Below are positions 16,255-24,292 of a DNA stretch of 64,000 bases, piece by piece. Below the pieces are notes generated by a model that was not told the DNA's origin, made no database searches, and saw nothing but the letters and a program-made list of their open reading frames with translations. The position numbers and the translations under genes were made by a program. Source of the stretch: Streptomyces guryensis (GTDB lineage Bacteria; Actinomycetota; Actinomycetes; Streptomycetales; Streptomycetaceae); NCBI RefSeq assembly GCF_021261325.1, contig NZ_JAJSBI010000009.1, forward strand, positions 62,001-126,000, read 5' to 3'. Position 1 is the first letter of the stretch. Each line of letters begins with the position of its first letter.

Positions 16255-17202
16255 ATGAGCAAGACCCACCTGTCCAGGAGGACCGTTGCCACTCTGCTGG
16301 CCACGGCGACCATCGGATCCATGGCCGGATTCGTGCCCGCCGCCACGGCGTCCGCTCCCGTCTCCTCCCTGACCGACGCGGACTCCCGGCAGGCGAAGCC
16401 CCACGCCGAGGAGCGCAACAAGCGCGTCGCCGTCCGCGTACTCAGGCAGCTCTTCGAAGAGGGCAACCTCAAGGTCGCCGACCAGTACATCCGTGCGGAC
16501 TACATCCAGCACAACCCGATGGCCCCCGACGGCCGGGAGGCCATCAAGAACTTCATCCGCGACTGGCACGCGCGGTTCCCGGACCACGTGTACAACGTCA
16601 AGCGGGTCATCGCCCAGGGCGACCTGGTCATGGTCCACTCCAACCCGGTCTACGAGCCCGGCACCCGCGGTTCGTCCGTGGTCGACATCTTCCGCTTCGA
16701 CAAGAAGGGCATGATCGCCGAGCACTGGGACGTGGTCCAGGAGGTACCGGCGACCACCGTCAACGGCAACGACATGTTCGGCACGGTCAGCCGGCCGCGC
16801 ACGAACCAGCCCGGCCCCCGCTGGATGACCCCCTTCAGCCAGAAGGTGGCCACCGCCTACTTCGACACACTCCTCGTCGACAAGAACCCCGACGCGGTCA
16901 GGTACTTGACGCCGGAGTACTACCAGCACAACCCGACCATCCCCAACGGCTCGGCCGGCCTGCGCGAGCAGTTCACCAACTTCTTCCGGCAGTTCCCGAA
17001 CCTGATCGTGGAACGCAAGCGCGTCATCGCCCAAGGCGACCTCGTGGCGATCCACGCTCACTACCGCCTCAACCCCGAGGACCGCGGCCAGGCCGTCGTG
17101 GACATCTTCCGCGTCGGCAAGAACGGCAAGATCCTCGAACACTGGGACTCCGTCCAGGACGTGCCGTCGACCCCTCCCCTCAACGACAACACCATGTTCT
17201 GA
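16255..17202 (+). CDS. Secreted protein with two tandem NTF2/SnoaL-like domains
   Basis: A 315-residue exported protein; the start at 16255 follows GGAGAAG. The first 35 residues are a signal peptide with adjacent arginines (LSRRTVATLL) ending near ATASA. Two homologous SnoaL-like domains follow (about 55-180 and 195-315). Each repeats the order YIQHNP or YYQHNP, then RVIAQGDLV, VVDIF, EHWD and a terminal NDMF or NTMF. The internal duplication could create an intramolecular pseudo-dimer of a fold normally dimeric. Function is unknown; ester-cyclase-like proteins are the closest type. Confidence 0.85.
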   Translation: MSKTHLSRRTVATLLATATIGSMAGFVPAATASAPVSSLTDADSRQAKPHAEERNKRVAVRVLRQLFEEGNLKVADQYIRADYIQHNPMAPDGREAIKNFIRDWHARFPDHVYNVKRVIAQGDLVMVHSNPVYEPGTRGSSVVDIFRFDKKGMIAEHWDVVQEVPATTVNGNDMFGTVSRPRTNQPGPRWMTPFSQKVATAYFDTLLVDKNPDAVRYLTPEYYQHNPTIPNGSAGLREQFTNFFRQFPNLIVERKRVIAQGDLVAIHAHYRLNPEDRGQAVVDIFRVGKNGKILEHWDSVQDVPSTPPLNDNTMF

Positions 17203-17223
17203 GCCCATTCCGCCAGTCAGCCG

Positions 17224-17560
17224 GTCCGGGTGGAGTATCCACACAAGGACTTCATAGCGAGACTCCTGGCGGAAAGGTGCGGTATCTGTGGAGACAAGGG
17301 CAACGTGTGCGGCATGTCCGTGCTCTCGCCGACCTCGCGCATGCCGGATGGCGGCCTGCGGCCGGGCGCGCGTAATGTCACACCGGCGTCGCAAGACCGT
17401 TGTGGCCTGTGATATCTGCCATGACCGAATCCGCTCAAACGGCCTGCCAATCCATTCACGCAGTATCGCTGGAGGGCCGGATGGCCGGGAAACCGTCATG
17501 CCCGGTTCGGCGGGAGGTCGCGCGGAAAGCCGGCAAGCACCTTGCCGCGCGGCCTCCACG
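17224..17560 (+). mobile_element. Group II intron 3' remnant (HNH end of maturase plus domain V)
   Basis: From 17230, EYPHKDFIARLLAERCGICG resembles the start of the HNH endonuclease domain that ends group II intron reverse transcriptases. After a frame change, RRRKTVVACDICHDRIR matches its final Cys-x2-Cys-His part. At 17474-17508 lies a catalytic domain V: GGGCCGGATG, a GAAA tetraloop, and CCCGGTTC pairing back to the 5' arm. The reverse transcriptase and the whole 5' ribozyme are missing, so this is an inert relic. The exact 3' intron border was not resolved. Confidence 0.7.
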
Positions 17561-17902
17561 CCCTCCCGACCAGCGGGCTGCCGTCGACTCGGCCCCCGCT
17601 GCCAACGCCCTCCGGCAACTGCCTGACTTTTCTTTAAATCGTCGGCTCCGTGGGTGAGGGCGCCCAACGTTGCCTGTGCGTCGGGCGTCATGGCTTACCC
17701 CTCGCTGCAGCCACGACGGACCCGCCGGGTCGATATTTCAGCGCCCTCAGAGATTTATTTGAGAAGTGTCAGAGAAATATGAAATAACCCCTTGGATCGT
17801 GCAGAAGACGTCGCCAATGGTCCCAAGATCCCTGTGAGCGGACGACGACGGTCAACGGCGGTGCGGAACCCGCTCTCGCGAGGCCGCCGCTGAGTCACAC
17901 AG
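17561..17902. other. No gene recognised
   Basis: An intergenic stretch with an AT-rich patch near 17740-17790 and no coding frame with good third-position bias. Confidence 0.4.
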
Positions 17903-17983
17903 GCGGGTCAACGACCTCATGGCCCTCCAGGGGCCGTCTCTTCCCGGCTGAGAGCGCGACTTCGATACTCGTCACCCGCTCCA
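17903..17983 (+). pseudogene. Degenerate tRNA-Gly(CCC)-like sequence
   Basis: The 3' half reads as a glycine tRNA: CTTCCC at the anticodon loop (anticodon CCC), CTGAGAGCGCGA, a T-loop TTCGATA and acceptor CACCCGCT followed by CCA at 17981-17983. GCGGGT at 17903 could pair with the acceptor end at the right distance. The D-arm is unrecognisable and the anticodon stem does not pair, so it is not a functional tRNA. It may be a decayed duplicate or an old att site left by an integrative element. Confidence 0.6.
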
Positions 17984-17985
17984 CG

Positions 17986-18018
17986 AAGAAGGCCCAGGTC
18001 ACCGACCTGGGCCTTCTT
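17986..18018 (+). terminator. Perfect 15-bp hairpin after the tRNA-Gly remnant
   Basis: AAGAAGGCCCAGGTC (17986-18000) pairs fully with GACCTGGGCCTTCTT (18004-18018) around a 3-base loop and ends in T residues. It is an intrinsic terminator two bases after the tRNA-like CCA, as expected if tRNA and terminator were copied together. 18019-18246 shows no recognisable gene. Confidence 0.8.
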
Positions 18019-18246
18019 GCTGCATCTGATGATCACTTGTAAGGCGAGCTCCAGGTGAACAAGGCGGTCGTGGAACGGCCTGCGCGGTGATGTGCTGTGT
18101 GCGCTCGGGGTGTTCAAGGTCGCGACCACCAACCGGATACAGCGGCCGGCCTCGCCGCACCTGACCTTGCGGCACGGTCTGCGATCGCATCTGCGGGGCA
18201 GGGCGCGGCGGTTCCTCGACGGAACATCCGCAGGCGCGGCATAGGG

Positions 18247-19902
18247 TCACCCGGTGCGCAAGACGTCCAGCGCCATCATGGCCACGTGCAATGCGGTGCG
18301 CTGTTCGCCGGATTCGAGGTCGCAGTCGAGCAGGCGCTCGATGGTGCGCAGGCGTTGGTAGAACGTCTCGCGGGACAGGCCGCCGCGGCGGGCGGCGCTG
18401 GTTTTGTTGCCGGCCACGTCGAGGTAGTGGCGGAGGGTCGTCAGCAGGTCGGTGCCGTGTCGGGCGTCGTGATCGAGGAGCCGACCGAGTCGTCGTTCGG
18501 CGTACTCCTGGATCCGGGTGTCCTCGCGGAGCGCGTACAGCAGGCGGCGCAGGTCGACATCGCGGAGTTCGTGGAAGGAGCGGCCCTGGGGGAGAGGCTG
18601 GTCGGGCGGGGTGGCCTCGGCCACGCGGCTCGCCTGATGAAAGGAACGGGGAGTGTCAGTGAGGAGGTCGACCTCCAAGCCGACGCTCACGACGGCCCGC
18701 GGGGACAGGTCGCGCGCCACGTGGCTCAGCCGTTCGACCGCGGGTTCCCAGGGGTGTGAGGGGCTCAGGGCGAGCAGTACTCCCAGGCGGCCGGGGGTCA
18801 GTTCGCCGATGAGCGCCGGGATTCCCGAGGCGTGCAGGACTTGGGAGAGGCGGGCCTCGGCTTGAGTTGTGGTGTCTCTTGCGGGGAGGTCCACCACGAC
18901 CGTGAGGAAGCGGCTGTTCTCGGTGGGCAGGCCCAGTGCGGCCAGCCGGGCGCCTGCGTCCGCTGCGGAGCGGTGGCGCTGCTCGACGAGGTCGCGCAGA
19001 GCGTTGCGGTGCGCTGTGCTTTCCCAGGGGGTTGGGTGGGTGAGGCGCGCGACGGTCAGGGCCATCGCCGTCCTTTCCAGGACGGTGATGTGCTCCGGTC
19101 CGAAGGCCGGTTCGGTGGTGGGGACGGGCAGCATGGCCACGCGGCCCCAACGTTCGCCTTGATACTCGACCGATGCCGTGAGCCATCCTTCCGGGCCGCG
19201 TCGGCTCGTGCGGTCGCCGGGCGGGGTTGCTCTCGAGCGCTGCTCCCAGTCGGTGAGCGCTTCCTCCAGGGTGGCGCCGGAGGGTTCGCAGATCAGTGCC
19301 TGGTGGACCAGATTTTCCAGGACGACCGTGCGGCCGCTCATCTCGGCTGCCGCGCGTATGACGTCCTCGGGTCCGGCGCCGCGCAGGGTCAGCGTCGTGA
19401 ACGCCTCGTGGACGCGCTGGGTGCGGCGCATCGCCTCGGCCTGGTTGCCGAGGATGAGGCCGTGGACGACCTGGGTGACCTCGAGGAAGTTGACGTCCTT
19501 GGCGAGGGTGATCAGGGGCAGCCCGCGGGTGCGGCAGGCGTGGACGAGTGCGTCGGGCGGGCGGTGGTAGCGCCGTACGAGTTCGATGACCAGGGCCGCC
19601 GCCCCGATGCGGGCGAGTTCTTCGACGTAGCGTTGGATGCCTGCGGACTCCTCGGGCAGGGGCATGCCGGTGGTCAGGACGAGTTCGCCGCCCTTGAGGA
19701 AGGAGGCGGGATCCGTCAGCTCGGTGATGTGGACCCAGCGGACCGGCCGGTCGAGCAAGGTCATGCCGGTCACGACCTGAGGCCGGCCGGCGGCCAGGAC
19801 GGGCAGAGCCAGGACGGCGGCGACGGTGAGGGCGCGGGCGGGAGGGGTGCTGTCCGGGCCGTCCAGGTCCGGCGGTCGTGCCGTCGAACGGCTGTCGTTC
19901 AC
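18247..19902 (-). CDS. PucR-family transcriptional regulator
   Basis: A 551-residue regulator starting at GTG 19902 (GGAGA upstream). It has the family order: N-terminal PucR purine-catabolism domain (about 20-150, with ELTDPASFLKGGELVLTTG), a central GGDEF-like region, and a C-terminal PucR_C helix-turn-helix (LRHYLDVAGNKTSAARRGG). It diverges from an aminotransferase operon whose promoter has an inverted repeat, so it is most likely the inducer-dependent activator of that operon. PucR relatives respond to purine, GABA or amino-acid metabolites; the ligand here is not known. Confidence 0.93.
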   Translation of the reverse strand: MNDSRSTARPPDLDGPDSTPPARALTVAAVLALPVLAAGRPQVVTGMTLLDRPVRWVHITELTDPASFLKGGELVLTTGMPLPEESAGIQRYVEELARIGAAALVIELVRRYHRPPDALVHACRTRGLPLITLAKDVNFLEVTQVVHGLILGNQAEAMRRTQRVHEAFTTLTLRGAGPEDVIRAAAEMSGRTVVLENLVHQALICEPSGATLEEALTDWEQRSRATPPGDRTSRRGPEGWLTASVEYQGERWGRVAMLPVPTTEPAFGPEHITVLERTAMALTVARLTHPTPWESTAHRNALRDLVEQRHRSAADAGARLAALGLPTENSRFLTVVVDLPARDTTTQAEARLSQVLHASGIPALIGELTPGRLGVLLALSPSHPWEPAVERLSHVARDLSPRAVVSVGLEVDLLTDTPRSFHQASRVAEATPPDQPLPQGRSFHELRDVDLRRLLYALREDTRIQEYAERRLGRLLDHDARHGTDLLTTLRHYLDVAGNKTSAARRGGLSRETFYQRLRTIERLLDCDLESGEQRTALHVAMMALDVLRTG

Positions 19903-19968
19903 GGTGTCTCCATGGGGGTGCCCCGCCCGAGCGAAGCCGGGAGGGGAGTGCCCGGCCACTGTGACAAG

Positions 19969-20047
19969 CCTTGCTGACCTGCGCAAGGGCAGTCCTGCCT
20001 CGGTGGAATGAGGCAGTGAGCGCCGCATTTCCGGCCCGTGCTTGACA
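19969..20047. promoter_or_regulatory. Divergent control region between PucR gene and aminotransferase operon
   Basis: CCTTGC (19969-19974) and GCAAGG (19983-19988) form an inverted repeat around 8 bases, a candidate PucR site. Downstream, TTGACA (20042-20047) matches a -35 for the rightward operon; no good -10 follows at 17 bases, consistent with an activator-dependent promoter. Confidence 0.4.
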
Positions 20048-20159
20048 CAACGTCCGAACAGCGGGCCCGTACCGGACAGATCGCGCGTTGGCTCGCCGCC
20101 GGGCGGCGGAGATGCTCGGCAGAGCGCACCAGTCCGACGACCCACGCCGGGAGACGACC

Positions 20160-21428
20160 ATGACCGCACTGTCGCCGCACCTTCGCCAGGCCACGCCCGT
20201 CGTGGCGGCCCGGGGCGAGGGCGTCCACCTCTTCGACCAGGACGGCCGCCGCTACCTCGACTTCACCGCGGGTATCGGCGTGACCAGCACCGGGCATTGC
20301 CACCCCAGGGTCGTGGCGGCGGCGCAGGAGCAGGTGGGCACGCTGATCCACGGTCAGTACACGACGGTCATGCACCGGCCGCTGCGGCAACTGGTCGACA
20401 AGCTCGGCGAGGTGCTGCCGGCCGGTCTGGACAGCCTGTTCTTCACGAACTCGGGCAGCGAGGCCGTGGAGGCGGCGCTGCGGCTGGCCCGCCAGGCCAC
20501 CGGCCGGCCGAACGTCATCGTGTGCCACGGCGGTTTCCACGGTCGTACGGTCGCCGCCGCCGCGATGACCACCTCCGGCACCCGCTTCCGGTCCGGTTTT
20601 TCCCCGCTGATGAGCGGGGTGGTCGTCACCCCGTTCCCGTCGGCCTACCGTTACGGCTGGGACGAGGAGACGGCCACCCGTTTCGCGCTCCAGGAGCTGG
20701 ACTACACGCTCCAGACGATCTCCTCGCCCGCCGACACGGCCGCGATCATCGTCGAGCCGGTGCTCGGTGAGGGTGGGTACGTCCCCGCCAACCGGGTCTT
20801 CATGGAGGGGCTGCGGGAGCGGGCGGACCGCCATGGGTTCCTGCTGATCCTGGACGAGGTGCAGACGGGCGTGGGCCGCACCGGCCGCTTCTGGGGCCAT
20901 GACCACTTCGGCGTCACCCCGGACATCCTCGTCACCGCCAAGGGGCTGGCCAGCGGCTTCCCGCTGTCCGGGATCGCGGCCTCCGAGGAGCTGATGGCGA
21001 AGGCGTGGCCGGGCTCGCAGGGCGGTACGTACGGCGCCAACGCGGTGGCGTGCGCGGCGGCCTGCGCCACGCTCGACGTCGTACGGGACGAGAAGCTCGT
21101 CGAGAACGCCGAGGCGATGGGAGCACGGCTGCGGCAGGGCCTGGAGGCGGTCGCCGGCCGGACACCGGCCATCGGGGACGTACGCGGCCTCGGGCTGATG
21201 CTGGCCAGCGAGTTCGTCACCGAGGACGGCGGCCCGGACCCCGAGACCGCCGCCCGCGTACAGCGCGCCGCCATCGACGAGGGCCTGCTCCTGCTGCTGT
21301 GCGGCGCCTGGAACCAGGTCGTGCGGATGATCCCGGCGCTCGTGATCGACGAGACGGCGGTGGACGAGGGACTCCAGGCGTGGGCGACCGCGGTCGAAGC
21401 CGGTACCTCGGGAGCATCGCCGCGATGA
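20160..21428 (+). CDS. Class III aminotransferase, GABA-aminotransferase-like
   Basis: A 422-residue PLP-dependent omega-aminotransferase. PLP-binding Lys261 lies in LVTAKGLASG, the cofactor Asp in ILDEVQTG, and the phosphate-binding segment is FFTNSGSEAVEAA. The start at 20160 removes a poorly conserved N-terminal extension. It overlaps the next gene by four bases, and an aldehyde dehydrogenase completes the operon, so transamination of a terminal amine (for example GABA to succinic semialdehyde) followed by oxidation is the simplest reading. Substrate assignment is inference from context. Confidence 0.88.
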   Translation: MTALSPHLRQATPVVAARGEGVHLFDQDGRRYLDFTAGIGVTSTGHCHPRVVAAAQEQVGTLIHGQYTTVMHRPLRQLVDKLGEVLPAGLDSLFFTNSGSEAVEAALRLARQATGRPNVIVCHGGFHGRTVAAAAMTTSGTRFRSGFSPLMSGVVVTPFPSAYRYGWDEETATRFALQELDYTLQTISSPADTAAIIVEPVLGEGGYVPANRVFMEGLRERADRHGFLLILDEVQTGVGRTGRFWGHDHFGVTPDILVTAKGLASGFPLSGIAASEELMAKAWPGSQGGTYGANAVACAAACATLDVVRDEKLVENAEAMGARLRQGLEAVAGRTPAIGDVRGLGLMLASEFVTEDGGPDPETAARVQRAAIDEGLLLLLCGAWNQVVRMIPALVIDETAVDEGLQAWATAVEAGTSGASPR

Positions 21429-24292
21429 GCGACAGCGTGGCGCGGCTGACCGCCCGCCTCACCGAGACGGCTCCCGATCTGCGGGTGGAATCCGGTCCGG
21501 GCGCCCTCGGCCCGTACGCCTACGACGCCTCCAACTACCGCGTTCCCCCGCAGGCCGTGGCCTTCCCCCGCAGCGCCGACGACGTGGTCGCGGTGCTGCG
21601 GGCCTGCAAGGAGACGGGCGTCCCCATCACCGCCCGCGGCGGCGGCACCAGCATGGCCGGCAACGCGGTCGGGCCGGGCGTCGTCCTGGACTTCTCCCGG
21701 TACATGAACCGGATCCTGGACATCGACCCGGCCGGCGGGACCGCGCGTGTCGAGGCCGGAGTCGTCCTCGACGCGCTCCAGAGCGCGACCGCCCTGCACG
21801 GGCTCTCCTTCGGCCCCGACCCGTCCTCGCACAGCCGCTGCACGCTCGGCGGGATGATCGGCAACGACGCGTGCGGCAACCGGTCCGTGCGGCACGGGCG
21901 GACCAGCAGCCACATCGAGGCGCTGGAGATCGTGACGGCCGACGGTGTGCGGGCCGTCGCAGACCGTACCGGCCTGCACCCGACCGACCCACGCGACACC
22001 GACCACGTCACCCGCCTCGAAGCGGACGTACGACGCCTGATCGGCGCCAACCTGGGGCCGATCAGGACCGAGCTGGGCCAGATCCCCCGTCAGGTCTCCG
22101 GCTACCAGCTGCACCACCTGCTGCCCGAGAACGGCTTCGACATGGCCCGCGCTCTGGTCGGCACCGAGGGCTCCTGCGCGGTCGTCACCGCCGCGACGGT
22201 CCGCCTGGTGGCGACCGCACCGGCTTCGGCGCTGCTCACCCTCGGCTACGACGACGTCGTCGACGCGGCCGAGGATGTGCCGGAGATCCTGCGGTGGAAT
22301 CCGACCGCAGTCGAGGGCATGGACGAGGCGATCGTCGCCACCATGCGGGCACGGCGTGGTCCCGACTCCGTCACCGGACTGCCCGAGGGGCGCGCCTGGC
22401 TGTACGTCGAGCTCGACGGCGACGACCAGGTCACGGTCAATACGCGCGCGGCCGAGCTCCTCGACGTGCTCAAGGCTCAGGGTCGGATGACCGGCGGGCG
22501 GGTTGTGGAGAGCGCGGCAGAGCGGCGCTCCCTGTGGCGGGTCCGCGAGGACGGGGCCGGCCTGGCCGCACGTCTCGTCGACAGCGGGGAGTCGTGGCCG
22601 GGCTGGGAGGACTCGGCGGTCGCACCGGAGAACCTCGCCGGCTATCTGCGGGACTTCCGCAAGCTGCTGGCCGACCACGGGCTGACGGGCGTGATGTACG
22701 GGCACTTCGGCGCGGGCTGCGTCCACGTGCGCATCGACTTCGACCTCGCCACGGACGAGGGGCGCACCGCCGCCCGTCGCTTCCTGCACGAGGCGGCCGC
22801 CCTGGTCGTCGCGCACGGCGGCACGCTGTCGGGCGAACACGGCGACGGACGCGCCCGCGGCGAGCTGCTGGAGGTCATGTACAGCCACCAGATGATCGGC
22901 ACCTTCGCCGCCTTCAAGGAGGTCTTCGACCCCGAGGGACTGCTGAACCCCGGCGTCATCGTCGCGCCCGCCCCGCTCGACGCCGATCTCGCACTGCACC
23001 AGATCCAGCCCCTGGCAACCGAGTTCACCTTCCCGCACGACGAGGACGGCTTCGCAGGCGCGGCCCGCCGCTGCGTCGGCGTCGGCCGCTGCCGCAGCGA
23101 CGCGGGCGGTGTGATGTGTCCGAGCTACCGGGCTACGGGGGAGGAGAACGACTCCACGCGGGGCCGGGCCCGCCTGCTCCAGGAGATGGTGCGCGGTGAG
23201 ACGGTCCAGGACGGCTGGCGCTCGACGGAGGTCCGTGACGCCCTCGACCTGTGCCTGTCCTGCAAGGCGTGTTCCAGCGACTGCCCGGTCGGCGTCGACA
23301 TGGCCACGTACAAGGCGGAGTTCCTGCACCAGCACTACAAGGGCCGCGTGCGACCCCGTTCGCACTACTCGCTGGGCTGGCTTCCCCTGACCTCGTCGCT
23401 CGCCGGATGGGCAGCCCGGCCGATCAACGCCCTCCTGCGCGGACCGGTCGGCACCCTGCTCGCCCGCCTCGGGGGCGTCACCACGAAGCGCAGGATCCCG
23501 GCCTTCGCCTCCCGGCGCACCTTCCGCAAGGTCCTGCGCCAGGCGAAGAACGGAGAACCGGCGAAGGCCCTGCTGTTCGTCGACAGCTTCACCCGCGCCT
23601 TCCGTCCCGAGATCGCGGGAGCCGCGAGCCGGGTACTCGCCGACGCCGGGATCCCCTGCACGACCGAAGACGGCCTGTGCTGCGGTCTGACCTGGGTGAG
23701 CACCGGCCAGCTGTCGGTCGCGCGCCGCATCATGACCCGTACGGTCGCCCACCTCGACAACGGCGACGAGCGGCCGATCATCGTGGCCGAGCCCAGCTGT
23801 GCCGCCGCCCTCAAGCGGGACGTGCCCGAACTCCTCGGCACCGACGCCGCCCAGCGCGTCGCGGACCGGGTCCACACCTTCACCGGCGCCCTGACCGACC
23901 TCGCCGACCCCGACTGGACCCCGCCCGCCGTGCCTACGAGCGTCGTCCTGCAGACCCACTGCCACGAGTACGCCACCTTCAAGGGTCGGCGCCCCGCCGA
24001 CCTGCTGCGCCGGCTCGGCGTGGGCAAGGTCGACGAGGCCGAGGGCTGCTGCGGCCTCGCCGGGAACTTCGGCTTCGAGGAGCAGCACTACGACACCTCG
24101 ATGGCCGTCGCCGACCTGGCACTGAAGCCCCGCCTCGACGCCATCGACCAGGCTGCACCGGCCGTCGTCGTGGCCGACGGCTTCAGCTGTGCCACCCAGA
24201 TCGACCATCTCGCCGGTGACCGGGACGTCCGCGCCCTGCACCTCGCCGAACTGCTCGACCCCGCCGCCGATCAACCAGGAGAGACGTCATGA
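21425..24292 (+). CDS. FAD-linked oxidase fused to Fe-S/CCG domain (2-hydroxyacid dehydrogenase, YdiJ-like)
   Basis: A 955-residue fusion starting in an ATGA overlap. Residues 1-530 form a GlcD-type FAD domain: a PP-loop with ITARGGGTSMAGNA, then GMIGNDACGN, HFGAGCVHV and the substrate/metal segment GEHGDGRARG. Residues 545-640 carry two Cys clusters (CVGVGRCRSD through CPSY, and CLSCKACSSDCP) for 4Fe-4S centres. The C-terminal third has CCG motifs (DGLCCGLTW, GCCGLAGNFGF). The architecture is that of YdiJ-type D-2-hydroxyglutarate or D-lactate dehydrogenases. In a GABA-like operon it might oxidise 2-hydroxyglutarate or 4-hydroxybutyrate. Confidence 0.88.
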   Translation: MSDSVARLTARLTETAPDLRVESGPGALGPYAYDASNYRVPPQAVAFPRSADDVVAVLRACKETGVPITARGGGTSMAGNAVGPGVVLDFSRYMNRILDIDPAGGTARVEAGVVLDALQSATALHGLSFGPDPSSHSRCTLGGMIGNDACGNRSVRHGRTSSHIEALEIVTADGVRAVADRTGLHPTDPRDTDHVTRLEADVRRLIGANLGPIRTELGQIPRQVSGYQLHHLLPENGFDMARALVGTEGSCAVVTAATVRLVATAPASALLTLGYDDVVDAAEDVPEILRWNPTAVEGMDEAIVATMRARRGPDSVTGLPEGRAWLYVELDGDDQVTVNTRAAELLDVLKAQGRMTGGRVVESAAERRSLWRVREDGAGLAARLVDSGESWPGWEDSAVAPENLAGYLRDFRKLLADHGLTGVMYGHFGAGCVHVRIDFDLATDEGRTAARRFLHEAAALVVAHGGTLSGEHGDGRARGELLEVMYSHQMIGTFAAFKEVFDPEGLLNPGVIVAPAPLDADLALHQIQPLATEFTFPHDEDGFAGAARRCVGVGRCRSDAGGVMCPSYRATGEENDSTRGRARLLQEMVRGETVQDGWRSTEVRDALDLCLSCKACSSDCPVGVDMATYKAEFLHQHYKGRVRPRSHYSLGWLPLTSSLAGWAARPINALLRGPVGTLLARLGGVTTKRRIPAFASRRTFRKVLRQAKNGEPAKALLFVDSFTRAFRPEIAGAASRVLADAGIPCTTEDGLCCGLTWVSTGQLSVARRIMTRTVAHLDNGDERPIIVAEPSCAAALKRDVPELLGTDAAQRVADRVHTFTGALTDLADPDWTPPAVPTSVVLQTHCHEYATFKGRRPADLLRRLGVGKVDEAEGCCGLAGNFGFEEQHYDTSMAVADLALKPRLDAIDQAAPAVVVADGFSCATQIDHLAGDRDVRALHLAELLDPAADQPGETS

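Noticed and set aside
15601..17691. 696-codon minus-strand frame over YceI and NTF2-like genes
   Set aside because: Antisense shadow; both plus-strand genes have ribosome sites, signal or anchor sequences and family motifs.
17903..17983. Functional tRNA-Gly gene
   Set aside because: The D-arm is unrecognisable and the anticodon stem does not pair.
20702..24274. 1190-codon open frame on the minus strand
   Set aside because: It lies antisense to the FAD/Fe-S dehydrogenase, whose motifs are complete. Long antisense frames are expected where third positions are nearly all G or C; the translation is low-complexity without domains.
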